The translations under genes were made by a program, and so were the position numbers. A stretch of 64,000 nt of DNA from Ligilactobacillus ceti DSM 22408 (lineage in GTDB: Bacteria > Bacillota > Bacilli > Lactobacillales > Lactobacillaceae): NCBI RefSeq assembly GCF_000423245.1, contig NZ_KE383993.1:390079-454078 (forward strand), written 5' to 3'. Below are positions 24,130 through 33,920 of this stretch, piece by piece. The stretch's first letter is position 1. The number at the start of each line of letters is the position of its first letter. The notes beneath the pieces were generated by a model, which did not search any database, had not been told where the DNA came from, and saw only the letters and a program-made list of their open reading frames with translations.

Positions 24130-26346
24130 ATGAATAAAAAAACAATCTGGAGTGCCGAAGATGTCATTAATATGGTAAGTGAATATATGAACGAAGAACA
24201 TGTGGCACTTGTTCAAAAAGCTTACGATTTTGCTTATTACGTTCATAAAGAACAATTCCGTCAATCTGGTGAAGCTTATATTATTCATCCGATTCAAGTT
24301 GCCGGAATTTTAGCTGATTTAAAAATGGATCCTGCTACCGTCTGTGCTGGATTTTTACATGATGTAGTGGAAGATACCCCCGTGACATTAGGTGATATCG
24401 GCGAATTATTCGGCGAAGATGTTATGGTAATCGTGGATGGTGTAACTAAATTAAGTAAAATCCGTTATAAATCACATCAAGAACAATTAGCTGAAAACCA
24501 CCGTAAATTATTATTAGCCATGTCCCAAGATTTACGCGTTATTATTGTTAAATTAGCCGATCGGGTGCACAATATGCGTACTTTAGGACATTTACGTCCG
24601 GATAAACAACGCCGGATTGCGAATGAAACTTTAGAAATTTATGCTCCTTTAGCTGATCGTTTAGGGATTAGTACGATTAAATGGGAATTAGAAGATACTT
24701 CTTTACGCTATTTAAACCCACAACAATATTACCGGATTGTTCATTTAATGAATTCAAAACGGACAGAACGGGTGCAATATATCGAAGAAGCTATTTCTGA
24801 AATTCAAAAATCAATTTCTGTTTTAAATTTAAAATGTGAAATTTATGGTCGACCTAAACATATTTATTCCATTTATCGGAAAATGCATGATCAACATAAA
24901 CAATTCAATCAAATTTATGATTTGTTAGCGGTCCGGGTGATTGTTGATTCCATTAAAGATTGTTATGCCGTTTTAGGTGCGATTCATACGCGTTGGACAC
25001 CAATGCCAGGTCGATTTAAAGATTATATTGCCATGCCAAAAGCTAACATGTATCAATCACTGCATACTACAGTGGTCGGTCCACAAGGGCAACCTTTCGA
25101 AGTTCAAATTCGAACTGAAGAAATGCATCGTGTTGCTGAATTCGGGATTGCCGCACACTGGGCTTATAAAGAAGGTGTGACAACTGGAGTAACGATTTCT
25201 GATACTGGTGAAAAATTAAACTTATTCAAAGAAATTATTGAATTACAAGATGAATCAACTGATGCCTCTGACTTTATGGATAGTGTTAAAGGTGATTTGT
25301 TTAGTGATCGTGTGTATGTCTTTACACCAAAAGGCGATGTTTTTGAATTGCCACAAGGCTCAGGTCCGTTAGATATGGCTTATTCTATTCATACGAAAAT
25401 TGGTCATCATACAACAGGCGCAAAAGTTAATGGCAAAATTGTACCTTTAAACTATGAAATTGAAAATGGTGATATTGTTGAAATTTTAACAGCACCAAAT
25501 TCTACCGGTCCAAGTCGTGATTGGTTAAAATTAGTCCGCACGAAAAAAGCGCGTAACAAGATTAAACGTTTCTTCAAACAACAAGATCGCGTGGAAAATA
25601 TCGCTAAAGGGCATGATATGTTGTATAAAGCTTTAGTTGAAGGTGGTTATCCTGCTAAAGACTTGATGAAGCCCGATAAAATGGCGCCAATTTTTGAAAA
25701 ATATAGTTTCAATGATAATGACGATTTATATGCGGCGCTTGGTTTTGGTGAAGTAACACCATTGAATATTATGAATATTTTAACGCAAGATATTCGAATT
25801 CAAGAACAAAAAGATCGTAATCTGCAAGTTGAAAAAGAACTCCTTGAAAGCGAAACAGGTTATGTGAAAGAAGTCGACAAAGAAAAGAAAGCCAAACAAA
25901 ATGAAGGTGTCTTAATCGAAGGCATTGACAATATGTTAGTTCGTCTCAGTCATTGTTGTAATCCAATTCCGGGCGATGAAATTGTCGGTTATATTACAAA
26001 AGGACGTGGTGTTTCGATTCACCGTGTTGATTGTCCGAATGTGAAAAATGATACCGATCAACGTCTAGTGAAAGTTTCTTGGAACTTAATTCCAGATGAA
26101 AGAGTCTTTTATGATGCTGATTTACAAATTGAAGGTTACAATCGACCAGGTTTATTAAATGATGTTTTACAAGCAATTAATAATGCAACAAAACATTTGA
26201 ATTACGTGAATGGTCGTATCGGTCATGAAAAAGTGGCTGTTTTCGATACTAAAGTCGGGATTCGTGATACACAACATTTACAATATGTAATTGATAGTAT
26301 TAAACGTGTGCCTGATGTTTATGTAGTTAAACGAATGATCCATTAG
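24130..26346 (+). CDS. relA: Bifunctional (p)ppGpp synthetase/hydrolase Rel
   Basis: The 738-residue protein has the full RSH layout. The hydrolase HD domain comes first (residues about 25-190; GFLHDVVEDTPV, KLADRVHNMRTL intact), then the synthetase domain (about 230-345; YRKMHDQ, MPGRFKDYIAMPKANMYQSLHTTV, EVQIRTEEMHRVAEFGIAAHW). Next come TGS (about 390-450; YVFTPKGDVFELPQGS), the zinc-finger region (RLSHCCNPIPGDEIVGY) and a C-terminal ACT domain. Both enzymatic sites look complete. The start is ATG 24130 behind GAGGAG; TTG 24124 in frame is rejected. It is followed by dtd, the usual neighbour. Confidence 0.96.
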   Translation: MNKKTIWSAEDVINMVSEYMNEEHVALVQKAYDFAYYVHKEQFRQSGEAYIIHPIQVAGILADLKMDPATVCAGFLHDVVEDTPVTLGDIGELFGEDVMVIVDGVTKLSKIRYKSHQEQLAENHRKLLLAMSQDLRVIIVKLADRVHNMRTLGHLRPDKQRRIANETLEIYAPLADRLGISTIKWELEDTSLRYLNPQQYYRIVHLMNSKRTERVQYIEEAISEIQKSISVLNLKCEIYGRPKHIYSIYRKMHDQHKQFNQIYDLLAVRVIVDSIKDCYAVLGAIHTRWTPMPGRFKDYIAMPKANMYQSLHTTVVGPQGQPFEVQIRTEEMHRVAEFGIAAHWAYKEGVTTGVTISDTGEKLNLFKEIIELQDESTDASDFMDSVKGDLFSDRVYVFTPKGDVFELPQGSGPLDMAYSIHTKIGHHTTGAKVNGKIVPLNYEIENGDIVEILTAPNSTGPSRDWLKLVRTKKARNKIKRFFKQQDRVENIAKGHDMLYKALVEGGYPAKDLMKPDKMAPIFEKYSFNDNDDLYAALGFGEVTPLNIMNILTQDIRIQEQKDRNLQVEKELLESETGYVKEVDKEKKAKQNEGVLIEGIDNMLVRLSHCCNPIPGDEIVGYITKGRGVSIHRVDCPNVKNDTDQRLVKVSWNLIPDERVFYDADLQIEGYNRPGLLNDVLQAINNATKHLNYVNGRIGHEKVAVFDTKVGIRDTQHLQYVIDSIKRVPDVYVVKRMIH

Positions 26347-26361
26347 GGAGGAGTTGTTAAG

Positions 26362-26808
26362 ATGCGCGTTGTCTTACAAAAAGTTAAACAAGCAAGTGTC
26401 ACAATTGAAGAAAAAGTTGTTGGAGAAATTCAAAAAGGATATCTGTTATTAGTTGGATTTACAGAAGGCGATACAAGTGAAGATATTGATTATCTCGTGC
26501 GAAAAATTAGCGGCTTACGTGTTTTTGAAGATCAAGCTGGTAAGATGAATTTAAGTTTAGCTCAAGTTGAGGGAGAAATTTTATCAATTTCTCAATTTAC
26601 TTTGTATGCTGATACGCGAAAAGGGAATCGTCCAAGTTTCGTGAAAGCTCAAAATCCAGCACAAGCAACTTTAAATTACGATGAATTTAATCAAAAACTC
26701 GCAGCTCAAGGTTTTACGGTTGAAACGGGTGAATTCGGTGCGCATATGGAAGTAGCGTTAGTGAATGATGGTCCGGTGACAATTGTTTTTGATACTAACG
26801 ATAAATAA
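26362..26808 (+). CDS. dtd: D-aminoacyl-tRNA deacylase
   Basis: The 148-residue protein matches [26 protein letters not shown] at the N-terminus, the active-site segment [20 protein letters not shown] and the late [11 protein letters not shown] (cross-subunit Gly-cis-Pro is usually in this Asn-Gly/Asp-Gly-Pro motif). It removes D-amino acids from mischarged tRNAs, and glycine from tRNA-Ala. It starts 16 bases after rel behind GGGAGGAG, so the two genes form an operon. Confidence 0.95.
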   Translation: MRVVLQKVKQASVTIEEKVVGEIQKGYLLLVGFTEGDTSEDIDYLVRKISGLRVFEDQAGKMNLSLAQVEGEILSISQFTLYADTRKGNRPSFVKAQNPAQATLNYDEFNQKLAAQGFTVETGEFGAHMEVALVNDGPVTIVFDTNDK

Positions 26809-26825
26809 GAAATGAGGAACGGCAG

Positions 26826-27797
26826 ATGGAACTCATTTCTTTAGAACCAGCAGCACGACAATTTTGTCAAAGTCGCTTGCGAACTTTTATTCCGACGACG
26901 ATTGGGATCCAAGCCGCACGGGAAAGTCTTGCTTTAGCGCAACGAGAACCAGTCTTTCGCCATTCTGTGCAAATTATGACGGAAACATTATTCGATGAAA
27001 TTAATCAAGTTGAAATTCCGGTAAAAATCTTATATCCAAGTGATTGTAAAGAGGGTGAAAAATTACCCGTGTTATTTTATATTCATGGTGGTCAGTTTTT
27101 AACTGGTGATTTTCAAATTTATGATAAATTCATCCGTGAATTGTGTGAAAGATCACGTGTGGCGTTAGTTTTTCCTGAGTATAGTTTAGCACCGGAATAT
27201 CAAGCACCGGTGCAGCAACAACAAATCAAACAAGTTTTTGATCAGTTACCCAATTTAGCGAACAAATATCAATTTGATTTAAAAAGAATTGTTTTGTCAG
27301 CTGATGATGTTGGGGGTGCTTTTGCTTTAACTTTAGTTCAGCAATTAACATCAAAACAACAAACCTCAATTTATAAGATGGTTTTATTTTGTCCCGTAGT
27401 GAATGCGAATTTTGATACGGATTCGTATTATATGTTTGCAGGAGGATACGGCTTAACGCGCGAACAAATGAAGTTCGCTTGGAGTCAATATCAAGGCAGC
27501 TTGCACGCACGTAACAACCCAGAACTTTCACCGTTATTAATGTCAGCAGACCATTTTAAACAATTACCGGAAACGTTAATTATTACGGCTGAAGCTGATG
27601 TGGTGCGCAATGAAGGTGAAGCGTTAGCACGGAAAATGCGTGATAATGGTGTTGATGTGGCGCAAATTCGTTTTCAAGGAACCGTTCATGATTTTGTCAT
27701 CTTAAATAGTTTAGATAAAACGAACGCTTGTCGTTTAGCGATGAATGTGGCGGTTGATTGGATTAAAATTAATCTACAACCTAAAAAATCAATTTAA
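26826..27797 (+). CDS. Alpha/beta hydrolase of the HSL type with the nucleophile serine missing
   Basis: The 323-residue protein has the hormone-sensitive-lipase layout: oxyanion-hole motif IHGGQFLTGDF (His87 in HGG), EYSLAPEYQAP, and the later Asp258 (TAEADVVRNE) and His288 (GTVHDFV). The expected GDSAGG nucleophile elbow reads ADDVGG (residues 159-164), so aspartate 161 replaces the serine. The rest of the fold is intact and the frame is open, so this is probably a functional non-esterase protein, or one with a different activity, and not a decayed gene. It follows dtd by 17 bases. Confidence 0.82.
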   Translation: MELISLEPAARQFCQSRLRTFIPTTIGIQAARESLALAQREPVFRHSVQIMTETLFDEINQVEIPVKILYPSDCKEGEKLPVLFYIHGGQFLTGDFQIYDKFIRELCERSRVALVFPEYSLAPEYQAPVQQQQIKQVFDQLPNLANKYQFDLKRIVLSADDVGGAFALTLVQQLTSKQQTSIYKMVLFCPVVNANFDTDSYYMFAGGYGLTREQMKFAWSQYQGSLHARNNPELSPLLMSADHFKQLPETLIITAEADVVRNEGEALARKMRDNGVDVAQIRFQGTVHDFVILNSLDKTNACRLAMNVAVDWIKINLQPKKSI

Positions 27798-27807
27798 AAT
27801 ATGAATT

Positions 27808-27856
27808 AACTCGTATAAAAAAGATGAAAAACTATCTTTTTATACGAGTTTTTTGT
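27808..27856 (+). terminator. Strong terminator after the rel-dtd-hydrolase unit
   Basis: AACTCGTATAAAAAAGAT (27808-27825) faces ATCTTTTTATACGAGTT (27834-27850), a 17-bp stem with one bulged base, then T6. Confidence 0.93.
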
Positions 27857-27996
27857 TTGCGGCAAGTTATGAAAAAGTCTAGCATCAAACTGCGAAAAAC
27901 TATATAATATTAATCAACGAAAGAAGATTTTTTTAGAAGAATTTCTTTATAATAAGATAAAAATGAGTTATTGAACTCATTTAGGAGGATTGTTTG

Positions 27997-28881
27997 TTGA
28001 AAAAAGAAAAAGTACGAATTCTAGATTTAATAATGATTACATTGAGTTGTGCCTTATTTGGATTTGGGATTGTAAAGTTTAATATGGCGAATAATTTAGC
28101 ATCAAGTGGTGTTGCTGGTTTAGCCTTAATTGTTCGTTATTGGTTACATATTGATCCAGCGTACACAACAATGGTTTTGAATGTACCTTTATTAATTATC
28201 GGATATCGCTATTTAGGTAAAAAATCATTATTTTATACTATCTGGGGAACTGTGATGGTCTCAGTTTGGATTTGGCTTTGGCAACGAATTCCTATTAATA
28301 TCGAAATTCATCATGATCTCTTTATTGCCGGACTTTCAACAGGTTTAGTTGGTGGTTTAGGTGCCGGAATGTTATATCGTTTTGATGGAACATCTGGTGG
28401 GACTGATATTATTGCGCGGATTCTCGAAAAGAAAAAAGGAATTCCGATGGGTAAATCATTATTGATGATGGATGTTGTGGTTTTAGCTTTATCATTATCA
28501 TATATGGATTTACGTCAAATGTTATATACATTATTAGCTTCATATGTGTTCGCAAATATGGTTAACATTATTCAAGATGCCGGTTATTCAGCGAAAGGTG
28601 TCATTATTATTAGTGATGAACATGAAGCGATTGCTGATGCGATTATGCATGATTTAGTCCGTGGTGTGAGTTATTTACATGCTGAAGGGGCTTTCTCACA
28701 CAAGGATAAGAAAGTTATTTACTGTATTATGGATCCAAGCGAAATTACAACTTTAAAACGTTTAATTGATCAATATGATAAAAATGCTTTTGTTTCCATT
28801 TCGGATGTGAATGAAGTACTCGGTTCAGGTTTCACATATGATACGAAAAAGAAAAAGAAAAAAATATTCAAAAAAGCTTAA
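27997..28881 (+). CDS. YitT family membrane protein (DUF161 plus DUF2179)
   Basis: The protein of about 294 residues has five hydrophobic segments in the first 190 residues (YitT/DUF161 repeats, with the conserved GGLGAGMLYRFDGTSGGTDIIARI). A soluble C-terminal DUF2179 domain follows (KGVIIISDEHEAIADAIMHDLVRGVSYLHAEGAF), ending in a poly-lysine tail. Function is unknown in the family; a transporter role is often assumed. Two TTG codons in tandem (27994, 27997) follow AGGAGG; the second has the better spacing of 8 bases. Confidence 0.9.
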   Translation: MKKEKVRILDLIMITLSCALFGFGIVKFNMANNLASSGVAGLALIVRYWLHIDPAYTTMVLNVPLLIIGYRYLGKKSLFYTIWGTVMVSVWIWLWQRIPINIEIHHDLFIAGLSTGLVGGLGAGMLYRFDGTSGGTDIIARILEKKKGIPMGKSLLMMDVVVLALSLSYMDLRQMLYTLLASYVFANMVNIIQDAGYSAKGVIIISDEHEAIADAIMHDLVRGVSYLHAEGAFSHKDKKVIYCIMDPSEITTLKRLIDQYDKNAFVSISDVNEVLGSGFTYDTKKKKKKIFKKA

Positions 28882-28907
28882 CCTGCTCAAAGGAGTTTTG
28901 AAAAGTT

Positions 28908-29735
28908 ATGCATGATTTTCCGTATAAAAAACGTTTTGTGAAAGATTTGGAAGATAAATATTTAGAAAGTATTACTATTCGTGATACTTGTCATGATGTG
29001 GCTGACTTATTTAATTATTTACGTCATTTTAATTATCAATATCAAATTTCACCGGAATTATCACAATTACAAGAAACAGATATTAAAGCTTATTTAAATA
29101 TGTTGCAAGTTGAACGCAAAATAAAAAATACAACGTATAATAAAGTGTTAACACATTTAAATACGTATTTTAATTTTTTATTTATTAATAATTTATCGAC
29201 TAGTTTACCAACTTTAAAACTAAAAGGTCTGAAAAGAACGACCAGTTCACAAATTCCGTTTGATTGGACGGAGAATTGTCAGCAATATTTAGCTGATGAA
29301 CAATTATCTTATTATACGCGGATGGTTTTATTGTTAACGAGTCATTTTTATACGATATCTGAATTTTTACAACCAGATTTTTATCGTGTGTTAGAACGAG
29401 AAACATGGACTGAACAGGAAGCTCAGTTTTTAAAAGAATATCAAAAGGCCTTAGCACCTTTGCAAAATTTACAAGCCAGTTCTGATTTATTTTTGAAGAA
29501 AAGAATTAATTTAGCAGAACCTAATTTAACATTAGCCGGCTTGCATAAATTTTTAAAGAAAGATCAAGCACAGTGTGACTTAAAATTAATTCCACGTGAC
29601 TTGTATCAAAATAGTGTCCGTTATTATTTACAGACACATCAAACGTTAACTGATCAAGCTTTAATGCAAAAGTTACGTTTAGATGAAAAGTCTTTAAATT
29701 ATTATCGGCAAAGTAACAACAGTTATAGTAAGTAG
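28908..29735 (+). CDS. Degenerate tyrosine recombinase, XerD-like
   Basis: The 275-residue protein has the layout of XerC/XerD: an N-terminal SAM-like core-binding domain (ESITIRDTCHDVADLFNYL, then NTTYNKVLTHLNTYFNFLF) and a C-terminal catalytic-like domain. The catalytic residues are lost. The region matching GLRVSEL reads FYTISEF (Arg replaced) and the HxLRH segment reads RDLYQ (both His and Arg replaced). A terminal YYRQ may retain the tyrosine. The XerD-like family of streptococci also lacks these residues, so an architectural or regulatory DNA-binding role is more likely than recombination. It starts 26 bases after yitT behind AAAGGAG. Confidence 0.75.
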   Translation: MHDFPYKKRFVKDLEDKYLESITIRDTCHDVADLFNYLRHFNYQYQISPELSQLQETDIKAYLNMLQVERKIKNTTYNKVLTHLNTYFNFLFINNLSTSLPTLKLKGLKRTTSSQIPFDWTENCQQYLADEQLSYYTRMVLLLTSHFYTISEFLQPDFYRVLERETWTEQEAQFLKEYQKALAPLQNLQASSDLFLKKRINLAEPNLTLAGLHKFLKKDQAQCDLKLIPRDLYQNSVRYYLQTHQTLTDQALMQKLRLDEKSLNYYRQSNNSYSK

Positions 29736-29750
29736 TTACTATAACTGTTG
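29717..29750. repeat. 15-bp perfect inverted repeat with the stop codon in its loop
   Basis: CAACAGTTATAGTAA (29717-29731) and TTACTATAACTGTTG (29736-29750) form a perfect stem with the 4-base loop GTAG. The TAG of this loop (29733-29735) is the stop codon of the XerD-like gene. No T run follows, so it is not a canonical terminator. It lies 31 bases before cca. Confidence 0.85.
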
Positions 29751-29780
29751 TGTTATGATTAGTTAAAAGGAGATAAGTGT

Positions 29781-30989
29781 ATGAAATTAGAACAACTCCC
29801 AACCGAATTCGAAGCGGCAGCACCGATTTTAGAACGGATTAATGCTGCGGGCTATGAAGCATATTTTGTCGGAGGTAGTGTTCGTGATACGATTTTAGGA
29901 TTACCGATTCATGATGTTGATATTGCGACTAGTGCTTACCCGGCAGAAATTAAAGCCATTTTCAAAAAAACTGTCGATACAGGGATTGAACATGGGACAG
30001 TGATGGTCATTGAACATGGTGAAGGTTATGAAATTACGACATTTCGGACTGAATCAACTTACCAAGATTTCCGGCGACCAGATCATGTCGAATTTGTCCG
30101 TTCTTTAAAAGAAGATCTCAAACGACGTGATTTAACAATTAATGCCTTGGCCATGGATACAAGTGGTCAAATCGTTGATCTCTTTGATGGATTAGCTGAT
30201 TTAGAGCAACAAATCATTCGTGCTGTTGGTGATCCGAATGAACGTTATTATGAAGATGCTTTACGTATGATGCGGACAGTTCGTTTTGCGAGTCAATTAG
30301 ATTTTGAAATTGAAGAAAAAACGCAACAAGCTATCCAAGAAAATGCGTATTTATTAGAAAAGATTTCTGTCGAAAGAATTCATGTCGAATGGATTAAATT
30401 ATTACTTGGAAAAGCGGTTAAAAAAGGGCTGGCTAGCTTTTTAGCAACTGATTTAGCTAATTATTGTCCGGGATTTCAAGATCAACAAACTAAATTACAA
30501 CAATTATTAGCCGTAGAAGATTTACATTTATCAAACGAAGTTGCTGCGTGGTCCGTGTTGGTTTATCTTTTTGAATTAGATCAAACACAAACGCGTAAAT
30601 TCTTGAAGAGTTGGAAAGTATCCAATGAAATTATTAATCAAACATTACAAGTGCAAAAGGCCTTACAAGCGCTTTTAGCTGGCACTTTAGATGCGAAAAT
30701 CTGTTATCAAACGGGTGAAAACTTATTAGTGATTGCGAACGAAATTGCTAACTTATGGCAACAAGGGCAAGCTGAAACAGAAATTAAAGCACAATACCAA
30801 GCTTTACCAATTAAGAATATGAAAGAACTTCAAATTAATGGTGGGCTTTTAATGAAAGAATTAAATGTGAAACCAAGTGCGAAAATGGGTGAAGTCTTAC
30901 ATCGTTTAGAAGAAGAAGTTATCTATGGTCAAATCGCTAATGAACAAGCGCTTTTGTTACAAAAAGCAGCAGAATATTATATGAATTAG
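29781..30989 (+). CDS. cca: CCA tRNA nucleotidyltransferase
   Basis: The 402-residue class II CCA-adding enzyme has the nucleotidyltransferase head with AYFVGGSVRDTILGLPIHDVDIAT (GGSVRD and the DVD metal-binding pair), the template motif EDLKRRDLTINALAMD, and YYEDALRMMRTVRFASQLDFEIE. The remainder is the helical neck and tail. It completes or repairs the 3' CCA end of tRNAs. It starts at ATG 29781 after AAAGGAG and is followed by the ABC-F gene after 42 bases, in the operon that runs on to thyA. Confidence 0.96.
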   Translation: MKLEQLPTEFEAAAPILERINAAGYEAYFVGGSVRDTILGLPIHDVDIATSAYPAEIKAIFKKTVDTGIEHGTVMVIEHGEGYEITTFRTESTYQDFRRPDHVEFVRSLKEDLKRRDLTINALAMDTSGQIVDLFDGLADLEQQIIRAVGDPNERYYEDALRMMRTVRFASQLDFEIEEKTQQAIQENAYLLEKISVERIHVEWIKLLLGKAVKKGLASFLATDLANYCPGFQDQQTKLQQLLAVEDLHLSNEVAAWSVLVYLFELDQTQTRKFLKSWKVSNEIINQTLQVQKALQALLAGTLDAKICYQTGENLLVIANEIANLWQQGQAETEIKAQYQALPIKNMKELQINGGLLMKELNVKPSAKMGEVLHRLEEEVIYGQIANEQALLLQKAAEYYMN

Positions 30990-31031
30990 ATTTTCAACTG
31001 GAAATTTGATTTGAGAAAGTAAGGTAAGTTA

Positions 31032-32918
31032 ATGGAAACTTTACGTATTGAAAATTTAACGAAAACCTATGGTGAAAAAACTTTATTTAAGAACTTGAAT
31101 TTCTTAATTAATGAACGTGATCGCATTGGGTTAATTGGAACGAATGGTTCAGGTAAAACAACACTTTTAAATGCTTTAAGTGGCTTAGATCCAGCTGATT
31201 CCGGCGAATTAATTAGTTCCAATGATTATCGAATTAGTTATTTGCAGCAACATCCCCAATTAGATGATGAAAAAACAATTATGGAAGCCGTTTTTGAAGG
31301 GGCAGGTCCCGTTTTTCAAACAATTCGTAATTATGAAGAAGCAGTCGCAGCTTATAGCGCTAATCCAGCCGATCCTAAGCTCGAAAAAAGATATATCGCT
31401 GCTGAAAATCAAATGAATCAAGAGGATGCTTGGACAGCTGATAGTGATGTTAAAACAATTTTAACGCAATTAAAAATTCAAGATTTATCGCAAAAAATTA
31501 AAAATTTATCTGGTGGACAGAAAAAACGTGTTGGTTTAGCACAAGTTTTAGTCCAAGAACCCGATTTATTGATTTTAGATGAACCTACGAACCATTTAGA
31601 TTATGATTCAATCGCTTGGTTAGAAGATTATTTAAAACAATATCGTGGGGCCTTATTAGTTGTAACTCATGATCGTTATTTCTTAGATCAAATTGCAACT
31701 CGGATTATGGAATTGTCATTTGGTGATTTATATACTTATCAAGGAAATTATCAAGATTTTGTCCAACAAAAAGCTGAACGTGTCGAACGCGAATTAGTCG
31801 CAGAACATAAGCAACAACAGCTATATAAAAAAGAATTAGCCTGGATGAGAACGGGTGCTAAAGCCCGCACAACGAAACAACAAGCACGGATTAATAAATT
31901 TAACGATTTAGAAAGTAATTTAAATAAGGTGCAAGTTGATGAAGACGTTGATATTAATTTAGGTCAACAACGTTTAGGGAAAAAAGTTTTAGAAGTCCGA
32001 GACGGTTCATTAGCATTAGAACAACATCAAATTATTCGTGATTTTAATTTATTAGTTCAAGCTCATGATCGTATTGGGATTACTGGTGTGAATGGTGCTG
32101 GTAAGTCGAGCTTTTTGAATATGTTAGCGGATGAATTGCCTCTTGATCAAGGTGAATTAATTACTGGTGAAACGGTTAAAATTGCTTATTATCGGCAACA
32201 AATGGAAGAAATTCCGGATGATAAACGTTTAATTAACTACTTAAATGAAGTGGGCGAAAATGTTGTTAATCGTGATGGTGAAAGAATTAGTACGACACAA
32301 TTATTAGAACAATTCTTGTTCCCAAGATTTATGCATGGAACTTTAATTCGTAAGTTATCAGGTGGCGAAAAACGGCGATTATACTTATTGAAATTATTAA
32401 TGGAACGTCCTAATGTTTTATTATTAGATGAACCAACAAATGATTTAGATATTAGTACGTTAACTGTTTTAGAAGATTATCTTGAAACTTTTAACGGGAC
32501 AGTTATTACGGTCTCACACGATCGCTATTTCTTAGATAAAGTCGCTGATAAATTATTGATTTTCCAAGGTGATGCCAAAATCGAAAATTATCACGGAGTC
32601 TTTACTGAGTATTTACAAAAAGCACAAAATAAACAACATTCCCAAAAAACTAAAGTGAAAGCTGTCGAAAAGCAAACTGCAGCTGAACCAAAAGCAAAAA
32701 CTAAATTAACTTATGCTGAAAAAATGGAATTTGCTGATTTAGAAGCTAAAATTGAAAAATGGGAAACTAAAAAAGATGATTTACAAGCTCAAATGAATCA
32801 AGTGGCAGGTGAAGATTATTTACAACTTGCTTCCTTGCAACAAGAAATCGATGATTTGAATGAAGTTATCGAAGAAAATATGTTGCGTTGGATGGAATTA
32901 AGTCAGTATGAACAATAA
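31032..32918 (+). CDS. ABC-F type ATPase (Uup-like)
   Basis: The 628-residue protein has two ABC domains with Walker A motifs GTNGSGKTT and GVNGAGKSS, signatures LSGGQKKR and LSGGEKRR, and Walker B LLILDEPTNHLD and VLLLDEPTNDLD. There are no membrane segments. The linker is about 80 residues, and a C-terminal coiled coil (about 560-625, EKMEFADLEAKIEKWETKKDDL) places it with Uup-type ABC-F factors, which act on the ribosome. Antibiotic-resistance ABC-F proteins are the alternative, but the gene lies in a conserved housekeeping operon. Start ATG 31032 has a weak GTAAGG site. Confidence 0.92.
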   Translation: METLRIENLTKTYGEKTLFKNLNFLINERDRIGLIGTNGSGKTTLLNALSGLDPADSGELISSNDYRISYLQQHPQLDDEKTIMEAVFEGAGPVFQTIRNYEEAVAAYSANPADPKLEKRYIAAENQMNQEDAWTADSDVKTILTQLKIQDLSQKIKNLSGGQKKRVGLAQVLVQEPDLLILDEPTNHLDYDSIAWLEDYLKQYRGALLVVTHDRYFLDQIATRIMELSFGDLYTYQGNYQDFVQQKAERVERELVAEHKQQQLYKKELAWMRTGAKARTTKQQARINKFNDLESNLNKVQVDEDVDINLGQQRLGKKVLEVRDGSLALEQHQIIRDFNLLVQAHDRIGITGVNGAGKSSFLNMLADELPLDQGELITGETVKIAYYRQQMEEIPDDKRLINYLNEVGENVVNRDGERISTTQLLEQFLFPRFMHGTLIRKLSGGEKRRLYLLKLLMERPNVLLLDEPTNDLDISTLTVLEDYLETFNGTVITVSHDRYFLDKVADKLLIFQGDAKIENYHGVFTEYLQKAQNKQHSQKTKVKAVEKQTAAEPKAKTKLTYAEKMEFADLEAKIEKWETKKDDLQAQMNQVAGEDYLQLASLQQEIDDLNEVIEENMLRWMELSQYEQ

Positions 32919-32943
32919 ACAATAAATACTAGGAGATGATCAC

Positions 32944-33900
32944 ATGGCAGTAATGGATGGACCGTATTTAGAATTGTTACAACATATTTTAGAAAATGGA
33001 CAAACTAAAGAAGATCGGACAGGAACTGGGACAAAGAGTGTTTTTGGTTATCAAATGCGCTTTGATTTAAGTCAAGGTTTCCCTCTTTTAACAACTAAAC
33101 GAGTACCTTTAGGGTTGATTAAAAGTGAGTTACTCTGGTTTTTAAATGGAGATACTAATATCCAATATTTATTACAAAATAATAATCATATTTGGGATGA
33201 ATGGGCTTTTAAAAACTGGGTAGCTAGTGCTGAATATCAAGGTCCTGATATGACTGATTTTGGTTTACGAGCTGATGCTGATCCTGAATTTAAAAAAGTT
33301 TATTTAGCTGAGAAAAAAGCTTTTTGTGAACGAATTGTCAATGATGATGACTTTGCAGCTCGTTACGGGAATCTTGGTGATGTTTACGGTGCACAATGGC
33401 GTCATTGGCAAACACGCCAAGGGGAAGCAATCGATCAAATTGCCAATGTGATTTCCGAAATTAAAAATAATCCTGATTCACGGCGTTTAATCGTTTCTGC
33501 TTGGAATCCGGAAGATGTTCCTAATAGTGCTTTACCACCATGTCATACATTATTCCAATTTTATGTCAATGATGGTAAATTAAGTTGTCAACTTTACCAA
33601 AGAAGTGCGGATGTCTTTTTAGGTGTACCTTTCAATATTGCATCTTATGCTTTATTGACACATTTAATCGCTCAAGAAACCGGCTTAGAAGTTGGTGAAT
33701 TTGTGCATACATTAGGTGATGCGCATATTTACAGCAATCATATGGAACAAGTTAAAGAACAACTTAGTCGCACACCATATGAAGCACCAAGTTTATGGTT
33801 AAATCCAGATAAAAAATCTGTTTTTGATTTTGATATGGATGATATTAAAGCTGTTGATTATCAATCACATCCAGCAATTAAAGCACCAGTCGCAGTCTAA
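32944..33900 (+). CDS. thyA: Thymidylate synthase
   Basis: The 318-residue enzyme makes dTMP from dUMP using methylene-tetrahydrofolate. The catalytic cysteine lies in [13 protein letters not shown]. Also seen are [13 protein letters not shown] (Arg phosphate contact), [12 protein letters not shown]-like [14 protein letters not shown], and the nucleotide-binding [18 protein letters not shown]. The length and the ~50-residue insertion (about 85-135) match the L. casei type. It starts at ATG 32944 after AGGAGATG. dfrA follows after 20 bases, the usual folate pair. Confidence 0.98.
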   Translation: MAVMDGPYLELLQHILENGQTKEDRTGTGTKSVFGYQMRFDLSQGFPLLTTKRVPLGLIKSELLWFLNGDTNIQYLLQNNNHIWDEWAFKNWVASAEYQGPDMTDFGLRADADPEFKKVYLAEKKAFCERIVNDDDFAARYGNLGDVYGAQWRHWQTRQGEAIDQIANVISEIKNNPDSRRLIVSAWNPEDVPNSALPPCHTLFQFYVNDGKLSCQLYQRSADVFLGVPFNIASYALLTHLIAQETGLEVGEFVHTLGDAHIYSNHMEQVKEQLSRTPYEAPSLWLNPDKKSVFDFDMDDIKAVDYQSHPAIKAPVAV

Positions 33901-33920
33901 TTTAAAAGGAGTGGAATGGC

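Noticed and set aside
26826..27797. The serine-less hydrolase as a pseudogene
   Set aside because: The frame is full length and other motifs are conserved, so replacement of one residue alone does not show decay.
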